Shown here: one piece after another, positions 26,888-35,514 of the stretch
Layout: each line of letters begins with the position of its first letter
Numbering within the stretch: position 1 is the stretch's first letter
Assembly: GCF_001275675.1 (NCBI RefSeq)
Contig: NZ_LITM01000003.1
Location: 62,001 to 126,000 of the forward strand
Length of the DNA stretch: 64,000 bases
Direction of reading: 5' to 3'
Source: Lysinibacillus sp. FJAT-14745
GTDB lineage: Bacteria; Bacillota; Bacilli; Bacillales_A; Planococcaceae
Notes under the pieces: generated by a model
What the model saw: the letters and a program-made list of their open reading frames with translations, nothing else
Told to the model about the DNA's origin: nothing
The model's database searches: none
Position numbers and translations under genes: made by a program

Positions 26888-28078
26888 TTGGAACGTGTAG
26901 TTGGTACAGTAGTAAGAGGTCTTCGTGGTCCAATTATTAACGAAGGCGATAATATTGAGCAAATCGTTGTTGATACGGTATTAAATGCAGCAAAGACTGA
27001 AGGCTATTCCATTGAAGATCGTGACATTGTCACAGTAACAGAATCTGTCGTAGCGCGTGCACAAGGTAACTATGCATCCATTGATGACATCGCAACTGAC
27101 GTAGCTGCTAAATTTGGTGACGATACTGTTGGTGTTATTTTCCCAATTCTAAGCCGTAATCGTTTCGCTAACTGCTTACGTGGTATTGCTAAAGGCGTAA
27201 AAAAAGTTGTACTTATGCTTAGCTACCCATCTGATGAGGTTGGGAATCACCTAGTTGATATCGATGAGCTAGATGTAAAAGGGATTAATCCTTGGACTGA
27301 TACTTTAACAGAGATTGATTTCCGTGAGCATTTCGGCTATAAAAAACATACATTTACAGGTGTAGATTATATTGAATATTATAAAGAACTAATCGAAGCT
27401 GAAGGCGCTTCTTGTGAAGTTATTTTTTCAAATAACCCAAAAACAATTTTAGATTTTACGAAGAGTGTTTTAACTTGTGATATTCATACACGCTTACGTA
27501 CAAAACGTATTTTAATGGCAAATGGCGCTGAAAAAGTATACAGTCTTGATAATATTTTATCTGAATCTAATAATGGTTCAGGCTTTAATGCGGAGTATGG
27601 TCTACTTGGTTCAAATAAAGCTACTGAAGATAGCGTAAAATTATTCCCACATACTTGCCAACCGATTGTTGATGGCATCCAAGCAAAAATCAAAGAGGCT
27701 ACTGGTAAAACAGTTGAAGTAATGGTTTATGGTGATGGTGCATTCAAAGATCCTGTAGGTAAGATTTGGGAGTTAGCTGACCCGGTTGTTTCTCCAGCTT
27801 TCACTGCTGGATTAGATGGCACGCCAAACGAAGTAAAACTAAAATATTTAGCAGATAACGATTTTGCGGATCTTCGTGGCGAAGAATTAAAAGCAGCAAT
27901 TTCTGAGTATATCCAAAACAAAGATGAAGATTTAACTGGGAAAATGGCTGCTCAAGGTACAACGCCTCGTCGTTTAACAGACCTAATTGGCTCTCTTTCA
28001 GACTTAACTTCAGGTTCAGGTGACAAAGGAACACCGATGATTTATATTCAAGGTTATTTCGATAACTATACAAAGTAA
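26888..28078 (+). CDS. Coenzyme F420-0:L-glutamate ligase-like protein
   Basis: A 396-residue soluble protein. The N-terminus VVGTVVRGLRGPIINEGDNIEQIVVDTVLNAAK, the DIVTVTESVVARAQGNYA segment and the RNRFANCLRGIAKGVKKVVLML stretch match the F420 gamma-glutamyl ligase-like family. True F420 synthesis is not expected here, and no cofGH, cofC or F420 enzymes are in view, so it more likely adds an amino acid to another substrate. The start is TTG at 26888 after AAGGAGAG. A strong terminator follows. Confidence 0.75.
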   Translation: MERVVGTVVRGLRGPIINEGDNIEQIVVDTVLNAAKTEGYSIEDRDIVTVTESVVARAQGNYASIDDIATDVAAKFGDDTVGVIFPILSRNRFANCLRGIAKGVKKVVLMLSYPSDEVGNHLVDIDELDVKGINPWTDTLTEIDFREHFGYKKHTFTGVDYIEYYKELIEAEGASCEVIFSNNPKTILDFTKSVLTCDIHTRLRTKRILMANGAEKVYSLDNILSESNNGSGFNAEYGLLGSNKATEDSVKLFPHTCQPIVDGIQAKIKEATGKTVEVMVYGDGAFKDPVGKIWELADPVVSPAFTAGLDGTPNEVKLKYLADNDFADLRGEELKAAISEYIQNKDEDLTGKMAAQGTTPRRLTDLIGSLSDLTSGSGDKGTPMIYIQGYFDNYTK

Positions 28079-28088
28079 AAAGCTATAA

Positions 28089-28124
28089 AAAAGAACGCCC
28101 ATTTTACATTATGGGCGTTCTTTT
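28089..28124 (+). terminator. Terminator of the F420-ligase-like gene
   Basis: AAAAGAACGCCCAT pairs exactly with ATGGGCGTTCTTTT across an eight-base loop, with the closing T tract. It ends the plus-strand gene. Confidence 0.88.
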
Positions 28125-28210
28125 ATTAAAAGTGAACCTGCTTCAATGTCGACGCTATGTCCACAAAATTGCAAACAGGTAAACCCCTTTTTTCAATTAT
28201 GTCATTTAGT

Positions 28211-28284
28211 GAGGATGACAGGAATCGAACCTGTAAGACCCTATTCTGTAAAGAGAGGGACACGCTGCCATTGCATACTTCCTC
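28211..28284 (-). ncRNA. tRNA-like RNA downstream of the RNA ligase gene
   Basis: The minus strand folds as a tRNA-like 74-mer. The acceptor arms are GAGGAAG and CATCCTC (six of seven pairs). The T arm is perfect, ACAGG-TTCGATT-CCTGT. The D arm is TGC-AATGGCA-GCG, with the conserved GG in its loop. The anticodon arm is abnormal: a CCCT/AGGG stem encloses 13 bases (or continues as TCT/AGA around TTAC), about four bases longer than normal, so no ordinary seven-base anticodon loop forms. CCA is not encoded. It lies 96 bases beyond the RNA ligase stop on the same strand. It could also be a decayed tRNA. Confidence 0.5.
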
Positions 28285-28380
28285 ATATTCATTATTTATT
28301 ATTTATTATTAATTTCATGTATAGAATTACATTGTTCTCAGTCCTTTTTTTATAGTAGATTCAATCTTTTCAAATAAAGC

Positions 28381-29016
28381 TTATTTCAATTGATTAGGAA
28401 TCACTTCTTCATTTAACCAATGCTCGCTTGTTCGAACATGATTCTGTCTCACAAATTTCCCTAGATTATATCGAAAATCATCATAATGGAAGGCAGTCGC
28501 GTTTCTAATAACATACCCTTCCTGCTCACCCCCAAGAAGTGATTTCCCTGTAAACGTCTTCTTTATTTTTTCTTCATCGAAAATGCCTCGATATAATACA
28601 GGTACCGTTTTAATCCCCCATTCAGCTGCATAATGGACTGTTTCATCCCAGCTCAAGCAAATATTTTTTTCATTCCAAATACTAAATAAATAAAAATAAC
28701 TAGTTAACTCATTGTAGTAAATGGAGTGCTTGGCATAAACATTTTCACCACATAATCTCCAGCCTTCTGGAATCTGGAATGCAAATGTAGCATGAAACGT
28801 TTTCACCCAATGCCTCGACGGATGATCTCCTGAATTTAAGCTTCTAGCATGCATATAGTTTTGATAAAGTGTTGTTCCTTCCCCGTCTAATTTTTCGGTT
28901 ACAACAACCTCTTTTCCAATAAAATGATCAACATTTTTAGCAACCTTGTCATCATGTGTATACCCTCTACTCCACGGCAAATGAAAGCTTCTTGGATATT
29001 TCATCAAATTGGTCAT
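28381..29016 (-). CDS. ATP-dependent RNA ligase, single-domain
   Basis: Predicted to seal 5'-phosphate to 3'-hydroxyl RNA ends through a covalent lysyl-AMP. The 211-residue protein has nucleotidyltransferase motif I at K42 (VTEKLDGEGTT), a motif III-like RLCGENVYAKHSIYY, motif IV EGYVIRNA and a motif V-like GKFVRQNH. There is no large C-terminal domain, so it is a minimal Rnl-type enzyme. AAAGGAAGTGAG precedes the ATG. It lies 23 bases after the kinase gene, in the order kinase-ligase that would heal and then seal a broken RNA. Confidence 0.85.
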   Translation of the reverse strand: MTNLMKYPRSFHLPWSRGYTHDDKVAKNVDHFIGKEVVVTEKLDGEGTTLYQNYMHARSLNSGDHPSRHWVKTFHATFAFQIPEGWRLCGENVYAKHSIYYNELTSYFYLFSIWNEKNICLSWDETVHYAAEWGIKTVPVLYRGIFDEEKIKKTFTGKSLLGGEQEGYVIRNATAFHYDDFRYNLGKFVRQNHVRTSEHWLNEEVIPNQLK

Positions 29017-29039
29017 AAACTCACTTCCTTTGTCTACAT

Positions 29040-29996
29040 CTACTTCGCAAATTGATCTGCTTCACGAAAGAAATAAAGCTTTGTTAATAAGTCACCATCT
29101 AATAAATGATAAATCTTACTTGATCCCCTATCACCCCCATATTGAATTAACATATGAAATTGTACTAGATTAACAACCTTTAAAACAAAGTCTTCTTCAA
29201 AGCCAAGCTCTAATAAAAAATGGCATACCATTTGAGCAGATACATTTTCATGGCCATAATATCCATATCTCTGTTGTAATTCTTTATATTTTTTACAAAA
29301 CGGTTTGCCTACATCATGGAATAAAGCAGCTATTTGTAGCGCTAACTTGTCACTCTCCATATAGTATTCGTTCATATAGTCATAAACAAAATACGTATGC
29401 TGGCAAAGTAAAAATTGATGATAAGGATTTTCTTGATTAAATCGATAAATTTCTTTAAATGGTTGGACTGATCTTAACTTTTGAAAAAGCTCCTCATATG
29501 TGGGTTGGCTCTGGATTAGTGAAATAAATTGCTCTTTTGAGATTTCATATGGACTCGTTTCATGTACAATATGCACCTCTTCAAATCCTTCTCCCAATAT
29601 CGGAAACTCTAAATTCTTTCTCATCTTTTCCATTATCACTAACGGAACCTTCCTCTTTCTTTGCTGATTCCTTGTTACACATAACGCATAAGGTGTATCA
29701 AAATAATAGCATAAAACTTTCACACCATCCGACAATTTACCTACCGTAAACATCCTGCGTTCTCGTTCGATATTTGTCGCATCAACAATAACAGATTGTC
29801 CTTTAGCTACACATTCGTTCAAACGCTCATACAAAACACGGAATACTATTCGTGAATTCTGCCTTGTAGCGTCACCGAATAACTCTTGACGTATGGCATC
29901 ACTTGAAAGAATAAGCGCATTTTCGCTTTTTGCTAGCCCCTTAACAAACGTGCTCTTGCCACTCCCAGGTAACCCAACCGTAAATATCACCTTCAT
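29040..29996 (-). CDS. Polynucleotide kinase fused to an HD phosphohydrolase domain
   Basis: A 318-residue bifunctional protein. Residues 1-150 are a P-loop kinase with Walker A VGLPGSGKSTF (G8-T16), SSDAIRQELFGD and VDATNIERERR, as in T4-type polynucleotide 5'-kinases. Residues about 195-318 hold an HD domain (HTYFVYDYMN, ALFHDVGKPFCKKY, GHENVSAQ), which could remove 2',3'-cyclic or 3'-phosphates. The ATG at 29996 lies directly after GGGGGTGAG; the in-frame TTG at 30014 is rejected. A TTGCTA-17-TATAAA promoter is at 30027-30055. With the ligase it forms a candidate RNA end-healing operon. Confidence 0.8.
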   Translation of the reverse strand: MKVIFTVGLPGSGKSTFVKGLAKSENALILSSDAIRQELFGDATRQNSRIVFRVLYERLNECVAKGQSVIVDATNIERERRMFTVGKLSDGVKVLCYYFDTPYALCVTRNQQRKRKVPLVIMEKMRKNLEFPILGEGFEEVHIVHETSPYEISKEQFISLIQSQPTYEELFQKLRSVQPFKEIYRFNQENPYHQFLLCQHTYFVYDYMNEYYMESDKLALQIAALFHDVGKPFCKKYKELQQRYGYYGHENVSAQMVCHFLLELGFEEDFVLKVVNLVQFHMLIQYGGDRGSSKIYHLLDGDLLTKLYFFREADQFAK

Positions 29997-30026
29997 TTTC
30001 TCACCCCCTTTCAAGTATCTATATCG

Positions 30027-30055
30027 TTTATAGAAACATATTCTTTAGTTAGCAA
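30027..30055 (-). promoter_or_regulatory. Sigma-A promoter of the kinase-ligase operon
   Basis: On the minus strand -35 TTGCTA (30050-30055) and -10 TATAAA (30027-30032) are separated by 17 bases, about 30 bases upstream of the start codon. No operator is evident. Confidence 0.6.
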
Positions 30056-30184
30056 TTAACCTCTATTTCATTTACTTTCGGAGCTGTTTTTTATCAAAAA
30101 TTAATCATCAACTTAACGCTAAAAGTATAGGGATTAATTTTTGAGGGTTAAAATGATATAAGTCGCACACGACATTTGTTGAAG

Positions 30185-30480
30185 CGTACACCATGAATAT
30201 AAGTTGGTCGGTGCAGAACTGGGCGACTCCTCGGGTCACAGTTGAGCCCCCGAAGCGAGTACGGGACCGGAGATTAAGAACACCACACCCTGTGATAACA
30301 CCTTCGTTAACCAACATCACATTGCTGTCGCTTCGCTTTCACATAGAGAAAACATTTGCTGCCGACGCTGCGTTAGCTCTTCACTTTCGCACAGAAAACA
30401 CTTATCAACCCAAGCGACTCATCCGACGCCCCAAAAACACCCAGCCAGAACAAAGATCAGCTTATATACACGATGTCACA
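30185..30480. repeat. Dispersed intergenic repeat, copy 2 (inverted and degenerate)
   Basis: The plus strand reads GTTGGTC...CTGGGCGACTCC, ...CCTGTGATAACACCTTCG and TGTCGCTTCGCTTTCAC, words that appear on the opposite strand at 51523-51845. Frames through it are open by chance but there is no ribosome binding site. It fills most of the 700-base gap between the kinase and helD genes. Confidence 0.65.
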
Positions 30481-30547
30481 CCAAAATTTCGGAGACTATC
30501 CATAAAAAGCAACATTCTTCAAAAGGGGAAATCAGACTATAAAAAAA

Positions 30548-30582
30548 GACTGCTCCAACTTTTCCGGAACAGTTTTTTTATT
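30548..30582 (+). terminator. Orphan terminator-like hairpin
   Basis: GACTGCTCC and GGAACAGTT form a stem with one mismatch, flanked by seven A residues and followed by TTTTTTT. No plus-strand gene ends near it, so it may belong to the repeat or to an unrecognised RNA. Confidence 0.5.
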
Positions 30583-30715
30583 AAAAATTTGATTTTTCCT
30601 TATAAATATATTATATCATAAATTTGACAAAATTACTAGACTATACTTCTTTCTGAACTAGCTGTATGATAAATTTCCCGATTCTAAATCCATATTGAAA
30701 GGAATGTGAGTAACG

Positions 30716-33022
30716 TTGGAAAAACAATATGAATGGACAGAAGAAAAACAGTATCTTGTTCTTTGTTTTAACACAGTTGGCCACAAAAAAGAGGAGTTAC
30801 TACAAAAAGAAAAGGCTGTTAAAGACAATGTTTTAACGTTAAAGAAAACCTTTTGGGACGACGTTAGAGTGAATTTAGATACGCCTGAGGATATAGACGA
30901 AACCTTTTATGCTATCAAACAACAAGCAGAGCTCTTATCTGATTCCCAGCATGCTCAGCAACGTGTCGTCAAGGATGTAAAAATTTATGACCGTTTACTG
31001 CAATCACCCTATTTCGCTCGCATTGATTTTTTACAGGATGGTCATAACGAACCTTTTAAGATTTATATCGGTGTAGCAACCTTACTGGATGAAGAGAATG
31101 AAAACATACTAATTTATGATTGGCGAGCCCCTATAGCAAGTATGTATTATGATTACACCCCTGGCCCAGCTACTTATGAAACGGTGACTGACGAAATTCA
31201 AGGTGAGATGCTTTTAAAGCGGCAATTTATTATAAAGAATGGTCATTTGCAATCGATGTTTAATACAGGTTTAACGATCGGTGATGACTTATTACTTGAT
31301 ATTCTCGCTCAAAATGCAAACGAACATATCCCTAGCATCGTAGCAACGATTCAAGCTGAGCAAAATCAAATTATTCGACATGTCAACACTCCTTATCTCA
31401 TCGTAGAAGGTGTCGCAGGTAGTGGAAAAACAGCTGTTGCTCTCCAACGTGTTGCTTATTTGTTGTATCATTATCGAGACCAAATTACTGCAGATCAAAT
31501 TTTATTGATTACACCTAATCAGCTTTTTAATCAATATGTTCATACCGTTTTACCGGATTTAGGTGAAGATAATATGCAGCAATTAACCTTCTCCGAATAT
31601 GCAACAAAACGTTTAGGTCGACAGTTCCAATTGGAATACCCTTATGAACAATTGGAGTCACTTTTAACAGAGAAAGATGACTCACTCTACCAAATGAAGC
31701 TTACGATTATTTCTTTTAAAGCTAGCCTCCAATATCGAGAATTGATGGACAAATACATTCAGTTCCTTGCACATGAAGGTTTGCTGTTTAAAAATATTGT
31801 TTTTCGCGGAGAAAGAATTATTACAGCTCAAGAAATTGCTGAATACTTTTATTCGTTCAATTCCACAATTCCTATCCCAAATCGACTGCAGTTGGTAAAA
31901 GATTGGTTATTACAACGATTATCGAAAATTGAAAAAGCAGAACGGGCGAAAGAATGGGTAGAAGAAGCTAGTGAACTTTTAGACATTGAAGAGTATACAA
32001 AAACCTATAGCGAGCTTTTACATGAAGGTCGTTTTTCAGAAAACACCTTTGATGATTTTGAGCAAGAGCGTAAGAAAATAGCTATCCAAATTGTCAAAAA
32101 GCAGTTTAAGCCACTTCGTCAATCTGTGAAACAATTAAAGTTCGTTCATATGTTAGGCATTTATCGTCAATTGTTTGACATGAACAACTCTATTCATCAG
32201 CACTTACAGAACTTTTTACCCGACCATTGGGAAGAAATCTGTCAACATACACTCCCTAATTTAGCAAAGCGTATTATTTCATATGAAGATGCTGCTCCAT
32301 TTTTATACTTACAGGACAAAATAGAAGGTCAACGAACAAATACGATGATTCGTCATGTTTTAATCGATGAAGCACAAGACTATTCTCCTTTTCAGCTATT
32401 TGTTTTACAACAATTATTCCCACGTGCACGTATGACTATATTGGGTGATGGACATCAAACTATCCATCCTCATACCTTTAATAACCCCTCACTGCTGACA
32501 CCACAATTGTATGGTGAACAAGCAGAAAAAATGATACTAACGAAAAGTTATCGCTCAACAAAACAAATTATTCACCTTACTTCAAAGATTTTACATGAGG
32601 ACGCCAAAGTAGAAGCCTTTAATAGAACTGGTCCCGAACCAACTATCACGATTGTGTCGAATGAAATACATTTAATGGAACAGCTTGTCGAAAAGATTAA
32701 CAACTTGTCCCAAAATTTTGAAACAATTGCAGTCATCTGTAAAACAGAGCAAGAGTGTACAAAGGTTTTTGATAAAATGAAAGACCAAGTAGATATTCAA
32801 CTCATTACCCATCATACAAAACAATTTAAAAAAGGTATTTTACTGTTACCAGCTTATATGGCAAAAGGAATTGAATTCGACGCTGTCTTGCTATACAATG
32901 CCTCAGCAGCTAATTATTCTAGAGAAACAGAACGTTATTATTTCTACACAGCTTGTACGCGAGCTATGCACGAATTGCACATCTATTCCATTAACAAGTT
33001 AACACATTTTTTAGAGCTTTAA
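30716..33022 (+). CDS. helD: HelD-like superfamily 1 helicase/ATPase
   Basis: Motor protein that releases stalled RNA polymerase from nucleic acid in Gram-positive bacteria. The 768-residue product has an N-terminal coiled coil for insertion into polymerase, LIYDWRAPIASMYYDY around residue 138, Walker A GVAGSGKTA near residue 231, Walker B LIDEAQDYSPFQ near residue 550, and the motif SYRSTKQI. Length matches B. subtilis HelD (774). It starts with TTG at 30716 preceded by AGGAATGTGAG. It ends at a strong terminator and is monocistronic. Confidence 0.92.
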   Translation: MEKQYEWTEEKQYLVLCFNTVGHKKEELLQKEKAVKDNVLTLKKTFWDDVRVNLDTPEDIDETFYAIKQQAELLSDSQHAQQRVVKDVKIYDRLLQSPYFARIDFLQDGHNEPFKIYIGVATLLDEENENILIYDWRAPIASMYYDYTPGPATYETVTDEIQGEMLLKRQFIIKNGHLQSMFNTGLTIGDDLLLDILAQNANEHIPSIVATIQAEQNQIIRHVNTPYLIVEGVAGSGKTAVALQRVAYLLYHYRDQITADQILLITPNQLFNQYVHTVLPDLGEDNMQQLTFSEYATKRLGRQFQLEYPYEQLESLLTEKDDSLYQMKLTIISFKASLQYRELMDKYIQFLAHEGLLFKNIVFRGERIITAQEIAEYFYSFNSTIPIPNRLQLVKDWLLQRLSKIEKAERAKEWVEEASELLDIEEYTKTYSELLHEGRFSENTFDDFEQERKKIAIQIVKKQFKPLRQSVKQLKFVHMLGIYRQLFDMNNSIHQHLQNFLPDHWEEICQHTLPNLAKRIISYEDAAPFLYLQDKIEGQRTNTMIRHVLIDEAQDYSPFQLFVLQQLFPRARMTILGDGHQTIHPHTFNNPSLLTPQLYGEQAEKMILTKSYRSTKQIIHLTSKILHEDAKVEAFNRTGPEPTITIVSNEIHLMEQLVEKINNLSQNFETIAVICKTEQECTKVFDKMKDQVDIQLITHHTKQFKKGILLLPAYMAKGIEFDAVLLYNASAANYSRETERYYFYTACTRAMHELHIYSINKLTHFLEL

Positions 33023-33031
33023 TTTCAAAAA

Positions 33032-33071
33032 AGAGAATCTGCATCCCTCCATTGAGGCTTGCAGATTCTCT
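33032..33071 (+). terminator. Terminator of helD
   Basis: AGAGAATCTGCA and TGCAGATTCTCT are exact complements around a 16-base loop, followed by a T-rich tract. Confidence 0.85.
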
Positions 33072-33084
33072 TCTTTTGTTCTAT

Positions 33085-33196
33085 CAATTATGCCTCGGCA
33101 TAATTGCGTCCGGATTCGGCTTTGTGTTTGCACAAAGAACTCCTTGCTGAATCCGTGACATCCGCCGGAGGCTTTAACTTCTGCAAGAAGTTAAAT
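33085..33196. repeat. Intergenic repeat with 22-bp palindrome, copy C
   Basis: Begins with the perfect CAATTATGCC-TC-GGCATAATTG palindrome (33085-33106). It is followed by a GGATTC...GAATCC hairpin (TCCGGATTCGGC to GCTGAATCCG) and CCGGAGGCTTTAACTTCT, repeated just before the ABC ATPase stop. This is the most complete member of the family in the window. Confidence 0.8.
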
Positions 33197-33952
33197 GTAG
33201 TACGTATAATCCTCCGGAATAACACGTTTTAAGAATTTCTTCGTGCGCTCCTCTTTCGGATTCACAAATATATCATGAGGACTTCCTTCTTCTACAACGA
33301 CACCGCCATCCATAAAAATTACACGGTTTGCTACGTCTTTTGCAAAGCCCATTTCATGTGTGACAACAAGCATGGTTGTTCCTTCTGCTGCAATGTTCTT
33401 CATAACCTGAAGGACTTCTCCTACTAGTTCTGGATCCAGTGCAGAAGTCGGTTCATCAAATAAAATAATATCAGGATTTAACGCTACCGCTCGTGCAATA
33501 CCGACTCGCTGTTGCTGACCTCCAGACAATTGATTTGGATAGGCATCATATTTTTCTGATAAGCCTACTTTATCGAGCGCCTTTTTGCCAATTTCAATCG
33601 CTTCTGCCTTTGGAATTTTACGTCCTATAATAAGCCCTTCTGTCACATTTTCTAGCGCTGTTTTATTCGTGAAAAGATTGTAGTTTTGGAATACAAAGGC
33701 TACACGTTGACGAATCGAATGGACATCCTTCTTCTTCACATTTTGAAAATCTACTTGGATATCACCAAATGTCGCATGTCCTTGGTCAGCTTTCTCTAAA
33801 AAGTTAATGCAACGTAATAATGTTGTTTTTCCTGAGCCGCTAGGGCCTAAAATAACAACAACATCACCTTTATCAATAGCTAAATCGACACCCTTTAAAA
33901 TTTCATTGTCACCAAATGATTTATAGATATTTTTAATTTCTAACATACTCAT
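33191..33952 (-). CDS. Amino-acid/cystine ABC transporter ATPase
   Basis: 253-residue polar amino-acid importer ATPase with Walker [10 protein letters not shown], signature [15 protein letters not shown], Walker [14 protein letters not shown] and the C-terminal [15 protein letters not shown]-like end. It closes an operon of binding protein, two permeases and ATPase, the same composition as B. subtilis TcyJKLMN for cystine and sulfur compounds. Substrate assignment rests on this layout and on the flavoprotein at 36422. Confidence 0.9.
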   Translation of the reverse strand: MSMLEIKNIYKSFGDNEILKGVDLAIDKGDVVVILGPSGSGKTTLLRCINFLEKADQGHATFGDIQVDFQNVKKKDVHSIRQRVAFVFQNYNLFTNKTALENVTEGLIIGRKIPKAEAIEIGKKALDKVGLSEKYDAYPNQLSGGQQQRVGIARAVALNPDIILFDEPTSALDPELVGEVLQVMKNIAAEGTTMLVVTHEMGFAKDVANRVIFMDGGVVVEEGSPHDIFVNPKEERTKKFLKRVIPEDYTYYI

Positions 33953-33959
33953 TCACCCC

Positions 33960-34661
33960 TTAGGATTTTGCCACTTTGAATTTACTTAAATGCTTTTCAT
34001 ATCGTTTAAAAATGTATTCAACCGTACTACATAAAATTAAGTACACTATGAAAATATCAATATATGCTTCTACGTAATTGTAGCCAACATTGGCAGCTAC
34101 TTTAGCCTTTAAGGTAATTTCAGGTAAGGACATTGCATAGCCTAAAGACGTCGCTTTAATAAGATTGACTGTAGCCGTACAAATATTTGGCATCGCTACT
34201 ACTAAAGCCTGCGGAATAATAATACGGCGATAAGCTTGAAATGTTGATAAGCCTACTGCATGAGCAGCCTCAAGCTGACCTTTTTCAATCGTACTTAAAG
34301 CAGAACGAAATACCTCAATTAATATGGCCGTTGTACTAAATGCGAAGACGATAAATGCATACCAAATCGGATTGATTTTATAAATATCGTAGGCAATATT
34401 ATATTTTTCAAAAATCATTTTAAGTAGTAATGGGACACTACTATAAATAATAAAGATTTGAATGATTATAGGTGTACCTCGAACAAAGGAGACATAAATT
34501 TTCGCTATATGGTGGATCACTGGGATTTTATTGACCCGTGTTAGCGCTAGTAGAAAACCAAGTGGTAGAGCAACAAACATAGCAACAATTGTCACAAGGA
34601 GTGCGATAGGTACACCTGATAATGCAACAAAAAATGTTTCAACTAAAAATTGATAATTCAT
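33960..34661 (-). CDS. Amino-acid ABC transporter permease, second subunit
   Basis: 233 residues with about five membrane helices and the binding-protein-dependent permease loop EAAHAVGLSTFQAYRRIIIPQALVVAMP. The N-terminus (LVETFFVALSGVPIALLVTIVAMFVALPLG) resembles TcyM-type subunits. It lies 12 bases after the partner permease and seven before the ATPase gene; the two permeases probably form a heterodimer. Confidence 0.9.
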   Translation of the reverse strand: MNYQFLVETFFVALSGVPIALLVTIVAMFVALPLGFLLALTRVNKIPVIHHIAKIYVSFVRGTPIIIQIFIIYSSVPLLLKMIFEKYNIAYDIYKINPIWYAFIVFAFSTTAILIEVFRSALSTIEKGQLEAAHAVGLSTFQAYRRIIIPQALVVAMPNICTATVNLIKATSLGYAMSLPEITLKAKVAANVGYNYVEAYIDIFIVYLILCSTVEYIFKRYEKHLSKFKVAKS

Positions 34662-34673
34662 GGTTACGCCTCC

Positions 34674-35381
34674 TTACGTTGTTTCTAATGTCTTTTTCCC
34701 CTTACCAAAGAACTTTTCTAGCATAGCGAAGAATTTTTCGATAATAATCGACAGCACCCAATAAACAATCGCTAAAGCAATATATATTTCTAATGCATGT
34801 GCATTAATATTACTTGCGATAATTAAATTTGCCTTTCCGACAATATCAATTAAGCCGATTGTATAAGCGAGCGCCCCTTCTTGTAATAACGCAATCATTC
34901 CATTCCCAAAGTTCGGTAATGCGATCACGAGTGCCTGTGGGAAAATAATACGTCGATAGGCCTGAAATGGCGTTAATCCCACACTAACAGCCGCTTCAAA
35001 TTGCCCTTTATTAATCGCTAAATAGGCAGAACGAATAACTTCTGACATAATCGCAGCAAACTGTAAAGTGAACGTTACGACTACGAAAATGGCTGTTTCG
35101 ATTGAGTGGAGATTGATGCCGAAGTTTTCCGCTAACGCTGGCACACCATAATATACGAGGAATAATAAGACGATAGATGGTGTACAACGCATAATTGTTG
35201 TATATAAGTTCGCTAATTTTCGCAGCAATTTTATTGAACTTAACTTGGCTGCCGCTAATAGTAAGCCGAATATTGTACCTAGCACAATGGAAGACCCTGC
35301 GACTAAGAAGGTAACTTTTAAAAACGGCAATAATACAGGAATTGAGTTCCAAATGTATGATGCATCAAAATACTTCTCCAT
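34674..35381 (-). CDS. Amino-acid ABC transporter permease, first subunit
   Basis: 235-residue integral membrane protein with the conserved EAA loop EAAVSVGLTPFQAYRRIIFPQALVIALP and five or so helices. It is homologous to the next gene, consistent with TcyL/TcyM-like pairs. The gene is separated from the binding-protein gene by 133 bases containing a hairpin at 35437-35467 that may lower permease expression. Confidence 0.9.
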   Translation of the reverse strand: MEKYFDASYIWNSIPVLLPFLKVTFLVAGSSIVLGTIFGLLLAAAKLSSIKLLRKLANLYTTIMRCTPSIVLLFLVYYGVPALAENFGINLHSIETAIFVVVTFTLQFAAIMSEVIRSAYLAINKGQFEAAVSVGLTPFQAYRRIIFPQALVIALPNFGNGMIALLQEGALAYTIGLIDIVGKANLIIASNINAHALEIYIALAIVYWVLSIIIEKFFAMLEKFFGKGKKTLETT

Positions 35382-35436
35382 TTCCTCACCAACTTTTATT
35401 AAATGTTTGGATTTTAATGCTCTTTTGTATGAATAA

Positions 35437-35467
35437 AGACTGCTGAGTTTACTGACTCAACAGCCTT
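35437..35467 (-). terminator. Intercistronic hairpin between binding protein and permeases
   Basis: CTGCTGAGT and ACTCAACAG pair with one wobble around a short loop; the minus-strand sequence after the stem is TCTTTATTC. A partial terminator here would favour the binding protein over the permeases. Confidence 0.6.
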
Positions 35468-35514
35468 TTATCCGGTACCAACTGTAACACTTTTCTTTAA
35501 AAGAGAAATTAGTA

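Noticed and set aside
28146-28355. 69-codon frame containing RMTGIEPVRPYS
   Set aside because: This peptide is the well-known artefact of translating the antisense strand of a tRNA T arm; it led to the tRNA-like call on the minus strand.
30193-30621. 142-codon basic frame between the kinase and helD genes
   Set aside because: The sequence is the inverted dispersed repeat seen at 51523, with unnatural composition and no start signal.
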